Positions 7,469 through 15,682 of a stretch of 36,508 bases of DNA are shown piece after piece. The stretch spans positions 1 through 36,508 of the forward strand of contig PLAY01000053.1 of assembly GCA_003134375.1 (NCBI GenBank). The letters run 5' to 3'. Numbering within the stretch: position 1 is the stretch's first letter; every line of letters starts with the position of its first letter. Position numbers and translations under genes: made by a program. The notes under the pieces were generated by a model. The model saw only the letters and a program-made list of their open reading frames with translations. It had not been told where the DNA came from and searched no databases. The DNA is from Limisphaerales bacterium (GTDB lineage: Bacteria; Verrucomicrobiota; Verrucomicrobiia; Limisphaerales; UBA11358).

Positions 7469-9343
7469 TTATTCAAAATCCATCTCGTAGCTGTAAACGT
7501 TGCCGTTGAGCTTGCTCTGGATTTTGTAGTTCGATTTGTTGATGACCGCCTGCATCGCCTTGTTCTCCGTGAGGACTTCGGCGGTGAACCCGCGGATGCC
7601 GTTGCGGCGGGCCACCCGCATCAGGTGCTTCAAGAGGAAGGTGCCGATGCCGTGGTCCTGCCACTGGTCGCTCACCACAAACGCCACTTCCGCCAGGTTC
7701 GTTTTCGGGTCGAGATAATAGCTGCCGACGGCAATGATTTCCTCGCCATGCGCCTCGGGCAGGGTGCCGACAATGGTCACGTCGTTGCGATGGTCAATAT
7801 AAACGAAGTCCTGAATCTCCTGCCGCGACACGCGCTTGGAATGGCTCATGAAACGGTAATAAATCGTCGCCGCCGACAGCTTGTAGAACAGGTCGCGCAT
7901 CCGCGGTTCGTCGGTGGGATGAATCGGGCGGAAATTCATCTGCGTGCCGTCATTGAGCAGGTAGGTGGTGCGCAGTTCCTTGGGTCCGACGAGAATCTTG
8001 CCTTCCAGGTCGGCCATTTCGGCGGAAAGATATTTCGCATTGATGGCGTCGCGCAGCAGGTCGGCGCGGAATTTCGGGTGGGCGATGCTGATGAGCGCCA
8101 GGGCGCGTTCCTGGATGCTTTTGCCGTGCAGATAGGCCACGCCGTATTCAGTCACGACGTAATGCACACCCGCACGGGTCGTCACCACGCCTGCCCCCTC
8201 GCTGAGGTGCGTCACGATGCGTGAGATGGTGCCGCCCTTGGCGGTGGAAGGCAGCGCGATGATGGCCTTGCCGCCGCGCGACTTGGCGGCGCCGCGGTTG
8301 AAATCCACCTGCCCGCCGACGCCGGAGAAAAACTTCGAGCCGATGGAATCGGCGCACACCTGGCCGGTAAGGTCTATCTCCAGCGCGGTATTGACCGCGA
8401 CCATCTTGTTTTGCTGGCGGATGACGGACGGGTCGTTGACGTACTCCGTCGGCTGGAAGGAGAAGAGTGGATTGTTGTCAATGTAATCGTAAATCCGCCG
8501 CGTGCCGATGGCGAAGCTGGCGACGATTTTGCCGTGGTCCGTCGTTTTGCGCGCGCCGTTGATGGCGCCCGAATCAATCAACTCAATAATGCTGTCGGTG
8601 ACCATCTCCGTGTGAACGCCGAGATCTTTCTTGCCCTTGAAGAGGCCAAGCATCGCCTGCGGAATGCGCCCGATGCCGAACTCAATGGTGGAACCGTCTT
8701 CCACGAGCGCGGCGATGTATTCGGCGATCTGCCGGGTCGTCTCGGTGATTTCAGCCGGCGGCACTTCCAGAATCGCCGCCTGCGACGGCACCAGCACGTC
8801 AATATCATTGGCGTGGATGGAACAATTCCCGAGCGTCCGCGGCATGTTCGGGTTCACCTGCGCAATGACGAGCGAGGCGTTTTCGGTGGCGCTCTTCACA
8901 ATATCCACTGACACGCCCAGGCTGCACATGCCGTGCGCGTCCGGCGGCGTGACGTGGATGAGGGCCACGTCGAGCGGGAGCTGGCCGGAGTCAAACAGGC
9001 GCGGGATGTCCGACAGGTGGATGGGCGTGTAGTCGCCCAAGCCTTCCTGGATGATGTCGCGCACGTTCTCGGCGATGAAGAAGCTGTTCACGCGGAAGTA
9101 TTGCGCCAGTTCCTTGTGCGCATAAGGCGCGTCGCCGAAAGTGAGCAGATGGACAATTTCGGTGTCCGGCAGTTCGGTGGCGCGCTTGGTCAACGCGCTG
9201 ACCAGCTCCAACGGCTCGCCGGTGCCGGTGCCGATGAACACGCGCTGGCCGGGCCGGATTTTTTTTACCGCCTCGGCCGCCGTGAGGACTTGCAACTTGT
9301 AAGTCTCCTGCCAATTGGGATCGTAGGTGATGGTCTTACTCAT
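7469..9343 (-). CDS. Acetyl-CoA hydrolase/transferase fused to GNAT acetyltransferase
   Basis: 624 aa. The first ~450 residues are an acetyl-CoA hydrolase / 4-hydroxybutyrate CoA-transferase type enzyme (early RVFIGTGTGEPLELVSAL; likely active-site Glu in VHTEMVTDSIIEL; ADSIGSKFFSGVGGQVDF; GGTISRIVTHL; VTEYGVAYLHGKS). The C-terminal ~170 residues are a GNAT domain with the acetyl-CoA loop QDHGIGTFLLKHL. This two-domain combination is known in other bacteria. It can move CoA between acyl groups, linking acetyl-CoA and acetate, while the GNAT part may acetylate a protein. It overlaps the upstream acetyl-CoA synthetase gene by 8 bases, so the two are probably translationally coupled. The start at 9343 is the natural ATG. 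Confidence 0.9.
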   Translation of the reverse strand: MSKTITYDPNWQETYKLQVLTAAEAVKKIRPGQRVFIGTGTGEPLELVSALTKRATELPDTEIVHLLTFGDAPYAHKELAQYFRVNSFFIAENVRDIIQEGLGDYTPIHLSDIPRLFDSGQLPLDVALIHVTPPDAHGMCSLGVSVDIVKSATENASLVIAQVNPNMPRTLGNCSIHANDIDVLVPSQAAILEVPPAEITETTRQIAEYIAALVEDGSTIEFGIGRIPQAMLGLFKGKKDLGVHTEMVTDSIIELIDSGAINGARKTTDHGKIVASFAIGTRRIYDYIDNNPLFSFQPTEYVNDPSVIRQQNKMVAVNTALEIDLTGQVCADSIGSKFFSGVGGQVDFNRGAAKSRGGKAIIALPSTAKGGTISRIVTHLSEGAGVVTTRAGVHYVVTEYGVAYLHGKSIQERALALISIAHPKFRADLLRDAINAKYLSAEMADLEGKILVGPKELRTTYLLNDGTQMNFRPIHPTDEPRMRDLFYKLSAATIYYRFMSHSKRVSRQEIQDFVYIDHRNDVTIVGTLPEAHGEEIIAVGSYYLDPKTNLAEVAFVVSDQWQDHGIGTFLLKHLMRVARRNGIRGFTAEVLTENKAMQAVINKSNYKIQSKLNGNVYSYEMDFE

Positions 9344-11444
9344 GGGCTTTGCCGGCGGTTGAAAGTGTCATGCGCGCATCGGCCACGTAAGCTTGAACGC
9401 CAACCGGGCCGACGATGAACGGGTTGATGTCCAGTTCCCTGATCTCCGGATAATCCGTGACGAGCTGGCTGATGCGCTGCAGCGCGCCGGCGAGGGCCTC
9501 CAGATCCACGGGCGCCTGGCCGCGCGCGCCCTGCAGCAGCGCGTAGGAACGCGTGCCTTTTAACATTTGCATGGCCTCCTCCGCCGTGATCGGCGCGAGG
9601 TGGAAGGTCACGTCCTTCATCACTTCCACGAAGATGCCGCCCAGGCCGAACATCAGCATCGGCCCGAACTGCGGGTCGCGGGTCATGCCCAGGATCACTT
9701 CGCGACCGCGTGCGCCCATTTTTTCCACATAAGCGCCGCGGAGATGCGCGTTGGGCGCGCGTTTCTGAATGCGCAGGATCATCAAATCGAAGGCGTCGCG
9801 GACCTGCTCGGCGTTGGCGAGGTTGATGCGGACGCCGCCGAAATCGGATTTATGAATGATGTCGGGCGATGAAATTTTCAACACGACCGGGTAACCGATG
9901 CGCTCGGCAATTTCCACGGCCTCGTCGCCGGTCTGGGCCAGTTGGCCGCCGAGGATGTTGAAATCGTAGGCGCGCAGGATTTCCTTTGCCTCGACTTCGC
10001 CGATCTGCGTGACGCCGGTGCGTTCCTGGGCGTTGATGATGCGGTCCACGCGCCGGCGATTGACCGGGAAACGCGTGACCATGCGCGCCGGACGACGCTT
10101 CCAGGCCGCGTAATCGCACATGGCCCGGAGCGCGGTGACGGCGCGATCGGGCGACGTATAATTCGGAATGCCCAAAGCCATCAACTTTTCCTTTGCCGCC
10201 GCCACTTCCGTGCCGCCCATGAACACCGCCAGCATCGGCTTTTTGCCCTTGTGCGCCGCGCCGAGTTTCTCCGCCAACTCCAGCGGCTTGGTCATGTTCT
10301 GCGGTGTGACAACGACCACGACGGCGTCAATCGTTTCGTCATCTTGCATCACTTCGAACGCATTCACATAGCGGTCGGGGGGGGCGTCGCCGATGACGTC
10401 AATCGGATTGCCGAATGCTCCCGCCGCCGGCATGAAGGCGCGCAATTTCGTGTCGCTTTCCTTGCTGGGCGAAACCATTTTCAAGCCCGACGACTCCGCG
10501 GCGTCCGCCGCCATGATGCCGGGGCCGCCGGCGTTGGTGATGATGGCCACGCGTTCGCCATTCGGGAGCGGCTGCATGGCAAACGCCGTCGCATAATCGA
10601 ACAACGCTTCAAAATTTTCCGCCCGAATGACTCCCGCGCGCTTGAACGCCGCGCCGTAAGCCATGTCGGCGCCCGCCAGGCTGCCGGTGTGTGACGAGGC
10701 GGCTTTGGCGCCCGCCGAGGTGATGCCGACCTTCAGAATCACGACCGGTTTGACGGAGGCCGCCTGTTCGGCAATGCGCAAAAACTTGTCGCCTTCCTTG
10801 ATGCTTTCCAGATAACCGGCGATGACTTTGGTTTCCTTGTCTTCCGCGAGCGTCTCGATGAAATCCACTTCGTTGAGGTCCGCCTTGTTGCCGAAGCTGA
10901 TGACTTTGCCGAGACCGAGCTTCTGTTCCGCCGCCCAGTCGAGGATGGCCACGCAGAGCGCGCCGGACTGGGAGATGACGGAAATTTTTCCAGGGGGCGG
11001 CACGGACGGCGCGAACGTGGCGTTCATGTGATGGTCCGTGTTGAGCACGCCGAGGCAATTCGGCCCGACCATCCGCACGCCGCCGGCACGGCAGATTTCG
11101 ACCAGCTCCTGTTCGGCCTTCGCGCCCTCCGCGCCGACCTCCTTGAAACCGGCCGTGATGACAATGACCGATTTGGCGCCCGCTTTAATCGAACTCTGGA
11201 GGGCGTCTTTCACGTATTTGGCCCCCACCATGATGATGCTGAGGTCTATGGGACCCTTGTACTCGCCGATTGATTTGTAACATTTGAGGCCGAGAATTTC
11301 ATCCGCCTCGGGATTGACCGGAATAATCGGCCCTTTGAAGCCGTTGTTGACGAGATTGGCCAGCACCGCGTAACCCACTTTGCCCGGGTTGCGGGAAGCA
11401 CCGATCACTGCGATGGCCTTGGGATATAAAAGCGTCTCAAGCAT
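9336..11444 (-). CDS. ADP-forming acetyl-CoA synthetase (fused alpha-beta)
   Basis: 702 aa from ATG 11444; the track start at 11501 adds 19 residues without family character. Domain order: CoA-binding Rossmann domain (VIGASRNPGKVGYAVLANL), succinyl-CoA-ligase-like domains with the conserved phospho-His motif SSHTGSLAGAD near residue 252, and a C-terminal ATP-grasp domain (AERIGYPVVLKISSPDI; late ELDINPFIV). It converts acetyl-CoA + ADP + phosphate to acetate + CoA + ATP, an energy-yielding last step of fermentation in anaerobes. The reverse reaction or other acyl-CoAs are possible. It is probably cotranscribed with the CoA-transferase-GNAT gene. The GNAT domain often fused to relatives of this enzyme is here carried by the neighbour instead. 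Confidence 0.9.
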   Translation of the reverse strand: MLETLLYPKAIAVIGASRNPGKVGYAVLANLVNNGFKGPIIPVNPEADEILGLKCYKSIGEYKGPIDLSIIMVGAKYVKDALQSSIKAGAKSVIVITAGFKEVGAEGAKAEQELVEICRAGGVRMVGPNCLGVLNTDHHMNATFAPSVPPPGKISVISQSGALCVAILDWAAEQKLGLGKVISFGNKADLNEVDFIETLAEDKETKVIAGYLESIKEGDKFLRIAEQAASVKPVVILKVGITSAGAKAASSHTGSLAGADMAYGAAFKRAGVIRAENFEALFDYATAFAMQPLPNGERVAIITNAGGPGIMAADAAESSGLKMVSPSKESDTKLRAFMPAAGAFGNPIDVIGDAPPDRYVNAFEVMQDDETIDAVVVVVTPQNMTKPLELAEKLGAAHKGKKPMLAVFMGGTEVAAAKEKLMALGIPNYTSPDRAVTALRAMCDYAAWKRRPARMVTRFPVNRRRVDRIINAQERTGVTQIGEVEAKEILRAYDFNILGGQLAQTGDEAVEIAERIGYPVVLKISSPDIIHKSDFGGVRINLANAEQVRDAFDLMILRIQKRAPNAHLRGAYVEKMGARGREVILGMTRDPQFGPMLMFGLGGIFVEVMKDVTFHLAPITAEEAMQMLKGTRSYALLQGARGQAPVDLEALAGALQRISQLVTDYPEIRELDINPFIVGPVGVQAYVADARMTLSTAGKAHE

Positions 11445-11586
11445 AAATTTTGACCGCGCAAAAAAACAAAATCTGCCCTTTCCGGACACCCTGCTCACCA
11501 AACCTTGTTGAAGACTTTACCAATTTTGCAGGGCTTGGCCAGCGGCAGGGAAACGCCGGCTCCAACGTTTACCGGCCCGGTCCCTT

Positions 11587-11609
11587 GCTCACCCGCTCAG
11601 CGGGCGAGC
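11587..11609 (-). terminator. Hairpin with araC stop codon in its loop
   Basis: On the minus-strand RNA this reads GCUCGCCCGC-UGA-GCGGGUGAGC: a continuous 10-bp stem with one G-U pair, whose three-base loop is exactly the UGA stop codon of the araC-type gene. No U-run follows, so it is not a classic intrinsic terminator. It may stall or protect the message between the regulator and the acetyl-CoA synthetase gene, which starts about 145 bases further on. Confidence 0.5.
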
Positions 11610-12667
11610 AATTGCGCGCGGTATTCCGTGGGCGACTGGCCCAGCAGCTTTTTGAAGACCCGGTTGAAATGCGTGAGCGACTGGAACCCGACTTCAAACG
11701 CGATTTCACTCACGCGCAGGTTCGGATTCAGCAACAGATTCTTCGCCTTCTCAATGCGGACGCGCGAAAGGTAGTCGGTGAAATTGATGTCCGTGACCTT
11801 CTTGAACATTTTGCAAAAGTAAAACGTGCTCATATTGACGGCTTTGGCCGCCCGGGCGAGCGAAAGTTCCTCGGTGTGGTGTTCGTAAATGTATTCCTTG
11901 GCGCGCTTGATGATCGGCGGCTCGGCGTTCTTTTGCTGGATGAAAATCTGGTTGCCCAGCATCGCCAGATGCTGTGCAAAAATCATGAGCATTTTGACGA
12001 CGGATTCGTGCTGTCGGGCGGTCACCACTTTCGTGGAATAGTAGGCCTTCCGGAGCACATCCCGATCCACGTCCACACCCCATCCCGCCACCAGTTTGAC
12101 GGCCCGGTCAAACTGACGCCGGGTCGGCTTCCGGCCGAGAAGCTGTCCGGTTTGCAAATAACCGATGAGCCGGTCGCCCAACCGCACCGGCACGGCGGTG
12201 TCGAGCAGTCCGGCCGGACAGGCGATGGTCTTCGGTTCATGGGCGGCTTTTTCGCAAAGCTGTTCCCACACCTGCAAACACGCGGCGCACGCATGGCTTT
12301 TCTGCGACATCAGCGCGCAAAATGGATTTTCGTTCCGCTTGCCGTGATGCGGCAACTGCCAGGTTTCCACCGGCTGCAACGACACCGGCAGGCCCGTCAA
12401 CACGTTGAACGCGCGCTCATACTCCTGATAAACCTTCGAATCCGAGATGGCTTTGATCAGGGCGCGGTTGTTATTGCCACTGCTGTTGCCGCTGCCCATC
12501 GCGACGACTGAGGCCCGGGCTGAGGCCCTGGCTTTGGCGGAAGAAACTTTCTTCGCGGCACCAGTGCCGGAAACGTTTTGATGGAAGCACGGCTCAACCA
12601 AACAATCCTGCAAGGCGGGGGGTGCCGCCGGCGTCCCTTCCCCCCCCTTTACAATGGTTGTTTGCAT
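11597..12667 (-). CDS. AraC-type regulator with PocR sensory domain
   Basis: 356 aa. The N-terminal ~60 residues are a low-complexity Ser/Ala/Lys linker. The central PocR-like domain contains the Cys pattern NPFCALMSQKSHACAACLQ, then CPAGLLDTAVPVRLGDRLIGYLQTGQLL. The C-terminal AraC/XylS double helix-turn-helix is clear (SLARAAKAVNMSTFYFCKMF; RVSEIAFEVGFQSLTHFNRVFKK). PocR-type domains sense small molecules such as diols or related metabolites; the clustered cysteines suggest metal or redox sensing, which is inference. It lies upstream of, and in the same direction as, the acetyl-CoA synthetase and CoA-transferase genes, making these its likeliest targets, and it may also act on the nearby hydrogenase operon. 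Confidence 0.88.
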   Translation of the reverse strand: MQTTIVKGGEGTPAAPPALQDCLVEPCFHQNVSGTGAAKKVSSAKARASARASVVAMGSGNSSGNNNRALIKAISDSKVYQEYERAFNVLTGLPVSLQPVETWQLPHHGKRNENPFCALMSQKSHACAACLQVWEQLCEKAAHEPKTIACPAGLLDTAVPVRLGDRLIGYLQTGQLLGRKPTRRQFDRAVKLVAGWGVDVDRDVLRKAYYSTKVVTARQHESVVKMLMIFAQHLAMLGNQIFIQQKNAEPPIIKRAKEYIYEHHTEELSLARAAKAVNMSTFYFCKMFKKVTDINFTDYLSRVRIEKAKNLLLNPNLRVSEIAFEVGFQSLTHFNRVFKKLLGQSPTEYRAQLLAR

Positions 12668-12743
12668 GGCAACAAATTAAGCAAACCCCAAACGTGCGTC
12701 AAGTGGAATGGCCTTGCTTTGATCACCGTTGTATCACCTTTTT

Positions 12744-12749
12744 TATAAT
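12744..12749 (+). promoter_or_regulatory. -10-like TATAAT before small membrane ORF
   Basis: A consensus TATAAT lies 60 bases before ATG 12809. The best -35 match (TTGATC, 12719-12724) has a long 19-base spacer. It is in the divergent gap between the araC-type gene (-) and the small ORF (+). Weak evidence only. Confidence 0.3.
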
Positions 12750-12808
12750 TTTCTTTGTCTTCGCCTGGGCATGGCAGTAGATTTAATGAAATCTTCGGTA
12801 AGGGAACC

Positions 12809-12946
12809 ATGAAAAACTTAACAAAGGGTGCAATCATCCTCGCTGTTACCGTTTCTTTGGTGTTTGTTTGTCTCGACATTTTTGCTCGAATAATGCCGTC
12901 AGGGGCCGACAATGGCGGAACGAATGCATGCTCCGGTTACAAGTGA
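12809..12946 (+). CDS. Small membrane or secreted peptide, unknown
   Basis: 45-aa ORF starting MKNLTKGAIILAVTVSLVFV. It has a Lys-containing start, about 18 hydrophobic residues, and a polar tail with two Cys in total (VCLD and NACSGYK). AGGG lies 5 bases before the ATG and a TATAAT lies further upstream. This looks like a single-pass small membrane protein or a signal peptide with a short mature part. The track start at 12755 adds residues that do not look coding. It sits convergent to the hydrogenase operon and divergent from the araC-type regulator. I do not recognise a family, and coding status is uncertain. Confidence 0.4.
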   Translation: MKNLTKGAIILAVTVSLVFVCLDIFARIMPSGADNGGTNACSGYK

Positions 12947-12970
12947 GGCGAAAAAATCGAGGACGAGAAC

Positions 12971-13017
12971 GAGGACGAGCCATCTTCGTTACACTTCGCC
13001 GCGCCAAGGGACGATTA
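12971..13017. repeat. Dispersed element, copy A (3' end of hox operon)
   Basis: GAGGACGAGCCATCTTCGTTACACTT then CGCCGCGCCAAGGGACGATTA. The same two blocks occur at 29030-29126 in the same order and orientation, but separated there by about 43 extra bases. In copy A the right end runs into the stop codon of the hydrogenase protease gene (13015-13017). Copy A looks like copy B with its middle deleted. Confidence 0.65.
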
Positions 13018-13458
13018 AAAACTGCCGCTGCGGACCAGATCGGCGATTTGCTTCACGACCTCGCGCGCGGCTAGTTCGACTTCCGGCGTCAGTGTCGTGC
13101 CGAAGTTGAAATCGCGGCCGCGGATGCTGAACAGAACGGCCTTCGGCTCCCGCTGATAAAGCGTTTTGCACAGCGACAGCACGTCCGCCGGCGTCAGATA
13201 ATGGGCGACGGCGTGGCTTTGGAAATTGGGGGTGACGACGGAGCGTTGGATCGGCTCCGGCGCTTCGGGAATCGCGGCGTCCACGAAAATGACGGTGTCG
13301 TAACGGCTGATGGTCTCCGCGGCTTCGACTTCAAGCTGGTGACTGGTCTCCAATTCCACGCCGGGCAGGTCCAGCGCGGCCAGTTGTTCGAGGACGAACC
13401 AGCCGACGCCATCGTCGCGGCGGCTCTGGTTGCCGTAGCCGAGGATGAGGGTCGTCAT
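13015..13458 (-). CDS. hoxW: Hydrogenase maturation protease
   Basis: 147 aa, HyaD/HoxW/HycI family. The opening LILGYGNQSRRDDGVGWFV carries the conserved GxGN...R.DDG(V/I)G segment, FVDAAIP carries the conserved Asp, and SHAVAH carries the His; these bind the active-site nickel. These nickel-dependent endopeptidases cut the C-terminal tail of the [NiFe] large subunit after metal insertion, a cytosolic step. The HoxH encoded upstream has such a tail, whereas the Ech large subunit in this window does not, so HoxH is the natural substrate. It lies 168 bases downstream of hoxH in the same direction, with a palindromic repeat in between. The symbol is by analogy. Confidence 0.88.
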   Translation of the reverse strand: MTTLILGYGNQSRRDDGVGWFVLEQLAALDLPGVELETSHQLEVEAAETISRYDTVIFVDAAIPEAPEPIQRSVVTPNFQSHAVAHYLTPADVLSLCKTLYQREPKAVLFSIRGRDFNFGTTLTPEVELAAREVVKQIADLVRSGSF

Positions 13459-13548
13459 GGGGGAAATCCTAATGCCTAAATCCTAATGACGAAAGAAATC
13501 CCAAGCCCGAATTCCAAATCTCCAGCGTCAAGGAAGGGTGGTTCCTGT

Positions 13549-13598
13549 TGTAGTGTCGGCGCTGTGCGCCGATTTCGAGCCACAGGCTCGACTCTACA
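13549..13598. repeat. REP-like twin-hairpin element
   Basis: Outer arms TGTAG (13549-13553) and CTACA (13594-13598) enclose two perfect 7-bp hairpins with 3-base loops: TCGGCGC-TGT-GCGCCGA (13556-13572) and TCGAGCC-ACA-GGCTCGA (13575-13591). The whole folds as a symmetric three-way junction. It lies in the 168-base gap between hoxH and the protease gene. Its form is that of a mobile palindromic repeat, and it may affect mRNA decay between the two genes. Confidence 0.75.
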
Positions 13599-13626
13599 TC
13601 AAAATATGACTTTCGGATTTCGGATT

Positions 13627-15060
13627 TCAGATTGTGCTGTCGCGCTGCACGGTTTGCAACACCGTCCCGCCGGCGTCCACCAACTCAACCCGCATCGGCA
13701 TCTGGCCCATGGCGTGGGTGGCGCAGCTCAGGCAGGGGTCGTAGCAGCGGATGACCGCTTCGACGCGGTTGAGCATGCCTTCCTTGAGTTTCTTCGCCTT
13801 GACGTATTTCCGGGCGATGGCCTGCACACCACGGTTCATCGCCAGGTTGTTGTGGCCGGTGGCGACAATCAAATTGGCCTTTTCAACCCGGCCATCGGCG
13901 TCCACCCAGTAGTGATGGATCAATGTGCCGCGCGGCGCTTCAATCACACCCACGCCTTCCCGGCAGGTCGGCTGGTTCGGCACCAAGATGTCGGTGCTGG
14001 TGATGTCGGGGCTTTCGAGCAACTGCTGCGCGCGTTCGAGTCCGTACAGCACCTCGATGAGCCGCGCCCAATGATAATAGAACGAACTGGTCTGCACGCG
14101 GCGTTTGGCGCGCCAGACCTTCAATTCCGCGTTGGCCTGCGGTGTGGCAATATGGCTGCAGGCGTTCAGGCGCGCGAGCGGCCCCACGCGGTACATGCCC
14201 TGCGGATAGCCGAGCGCCGAGATGAAGGGGAACTTCATGTACGACCACGGCTCGACCGCCTCGCTGATGTAATCGAGATATTTCGACGGGGGAACCTGGT
14301 CATGCACAATTTCGCCGGCGGCGTTGCAGAAGCGCAGGTTGCCGTCGTACAACTCCAGCGCGCCGTCCGGCTGGACAAGGCCCATGTAGTTGGAATCGAA
14401 GCTGGCGAAGTTCTCGACCTCCGCGAGGTGTGCCTTGTGGTAGCCCTTGAGCAGGTCGAGCGCGAACTTCGCGTGGCCGAATGCCTCGGGCAGGCCCTTG
14501 AGGATTTCGTCGCGTTGCGCGGTGGTGAGCACCTTGTTCACGCCGCCGGGCACCGGGAAATCCGCGTGGATCTTGCGGCCGGCGACGAGCTTGATGAGTT
14601 CCTGGCCGAACTTGCGCAGCCGCACGCCCTTGATGGCTATGTCGGGCTGCTGGCGGATGAGGCCGACGATGTTGCGAACGGCCGGGTCGGCGTCGAACCC
14701 GAGCAGCAGGTCGGGCGCGCTGAGATGGAAGAAGCTGAGCGCATGGGACTGGATGATTTGTCCCATGTGCATCAGTTCGCGCAGCTGCTTCGCCGTTTGC
14801 GGAATCTCGCGTCCGACGATGGCGTCGCAGGCCTTGGCGCTGGCGAGCAGATGGCTGACGGGACAGATGCCGCAGGTGCGCGGGGTGATTTGCGGCATCT
14901 CGGTGAAATGCCGGCCTTCGCAGAACTTTTCAAAACCGCGAAACTCCACGACGTGGAAACGCGCGTCGTCCACCTCGCCCCGGCTGTCGAGATGGATGGT
15001 GATCTTGGCGTGACCCTCGATGCGGGTCACGGGGTTGATGGTGATGGTCTTGGTTGTCAT
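13627..15060 (-). CDS. hoxH: [NiFe] hydrogenase large subunit, group 3d-like
   Basis: 477 aa, carrying the Ni-Fe(CN)2CO site where H2 is made or split. The N-terminal motif RTCGICPVSH gives C63/C66 and the C-terminal DPCLSCATH gives C443/C446/H449, so all four nickel-binding cysteines are present. The 28 residues after H449 (AMGQMPMRVELVDAG...) form the tail expected to be cut by the maturation protease. The stretch EFRGFEKFCEGRHFTEMP is typical of bidirectional NAD(P)-linked HoxH. GAGGT lies 10 bases before the ATG. The gene starts just after the HoxY stop. Cytosolic; no signal sequence. Confidence 0.93.
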   Translation of the reverse strand: MTTKTITINPVTRIEGHAKITIHLDSRGEVDDARFHVVEFRGFEKFCEGRHFTEMPQITPRTCGICPVSHLLASAKACDAIVGREIPQTAKQLRELMHMGQIIQSHALSFFHLSAPDLLLGFDADPAVRNIVGLIRQQPDIAIKGVRLRKFGQELIKLVAGRKIHADFPVPGGVNKVLTTAQRDEILKGLPEAFGHAKFALDLLKGYHKAHLAEVENFASFDSNYMGLVQPDGALELYDGNLRFCNAAGEIVHDQVPPSKYLDYISEAVEPWSYMKFPFISALGYPQGMYRVGPLARLNACSHIATPQANAELKVWRAKRRVQTSSFYYHWARLIEVLYGLERAQQLLESPDITSTDILVPNQPTCREGVGVIEAPRGTLIHHYWVDADGRVEKANLIVATGHNNLAMNRGVQAIARKYVKAKKLKEGMLNRVEAVIRCYDPCLSCATHAMGQMPMRVELVDAGGTVLQTVQRDSTI

Positions 15061-15061
15061 G

Positions 15062-15682
15062 TCAGTCGTACCTCAAATTTTTCTCAGTCCACTGCGGCAT
15101 TCGGCCGGCCAGCAGTTCCGTCAGCGCGTACCAGATGGTGTCCGCGTCCGGCGGACAGCCGGGGATTGAAAGGTCCACCTTCACCACCTCCTGCAGCGGC
15201 CGCGCCTTCGGATACAGCTTTGGCACGAGGGGATCGTTGGGGATGCAACTGATGCGGTTGCTTTCGGCCTGTTCGTAGGCGCGGGCCAGGCAATCCTTCA
15301 ACGTGAACTGGTTGCGCAGCGCCGGGATGTTCCCGGTGCAGGCGCAGTCGCCGAGCGCGATGAGAATCTTGCAGCGGTCGCGCAGCATCCGCAGCTCGTG
15401 TTCCTGGTCGGTGTTGTTCACGCAGCCCTCGACAATGCCGACGTCCACCTGTGGCATGTCCTTCACCTTGGTGTCCACGATGGGACTGAACAGGATGTCA
15501 ATCAGCTTCATCAGACCCACCAGGCGTTCATCCAGGTCGAGGAACGACATGTGGCAGCCCGAGCAGCCGCTCAACCACATGGTGGCGACGCGCACCTTGG
15601 CGGGCGCAGCGGGCGCGGCGGCGGCCTTCGCCGCCGGGCGGGTGGTTTTCTTCGTCACTTTTTTACCGATGGTCTTCTTCAT
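15062..15682 (-). CDS. hoxY: [NiFe] hydrogenase small subunit with basic N-terminal tail
   Basis: 206 aa from ATG 15682, with GGAGAG 9 bases upstream and a 4-base ATGA overlap with the NuoG-like gene; the longer track ORF is not used. It carries the proximal [4Fe-4S] ligands: WLSGCSGCHMSF, GDCACTGN and IPGCPPD. It passes electrons between HoxH and the diaphorase. The N-terminal ~30 residues (MKKTIGKKVTKKTTRPAAKA, then Ala/Pro-rich) are an unusual Lys/Ala/Pro extension without family similarity. It is not a Tat signal, since there is no RRxFxK and no hydrophobic core. It might be a flexible docking tail. Confidence 0.9.
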   Translation of the reverse strand: MKKTIGKKVTKKTTRPAAKAAAAPAAPAKVRVATMWLSGCSGCHMSFLDLDERLVGLMKLIDILFSPIVDTKVKDMPQVDVGIVEGCVNNTDQEHELRMLRDRCKILIALGDCACTGNIPALRNQFTLKDCLARAYEQAESNRISCIPNDPLVPKLYPKARPLQEVVKVDLSIPGCPPDADTIWYALTELLAGRMPQWTEKNLRYD

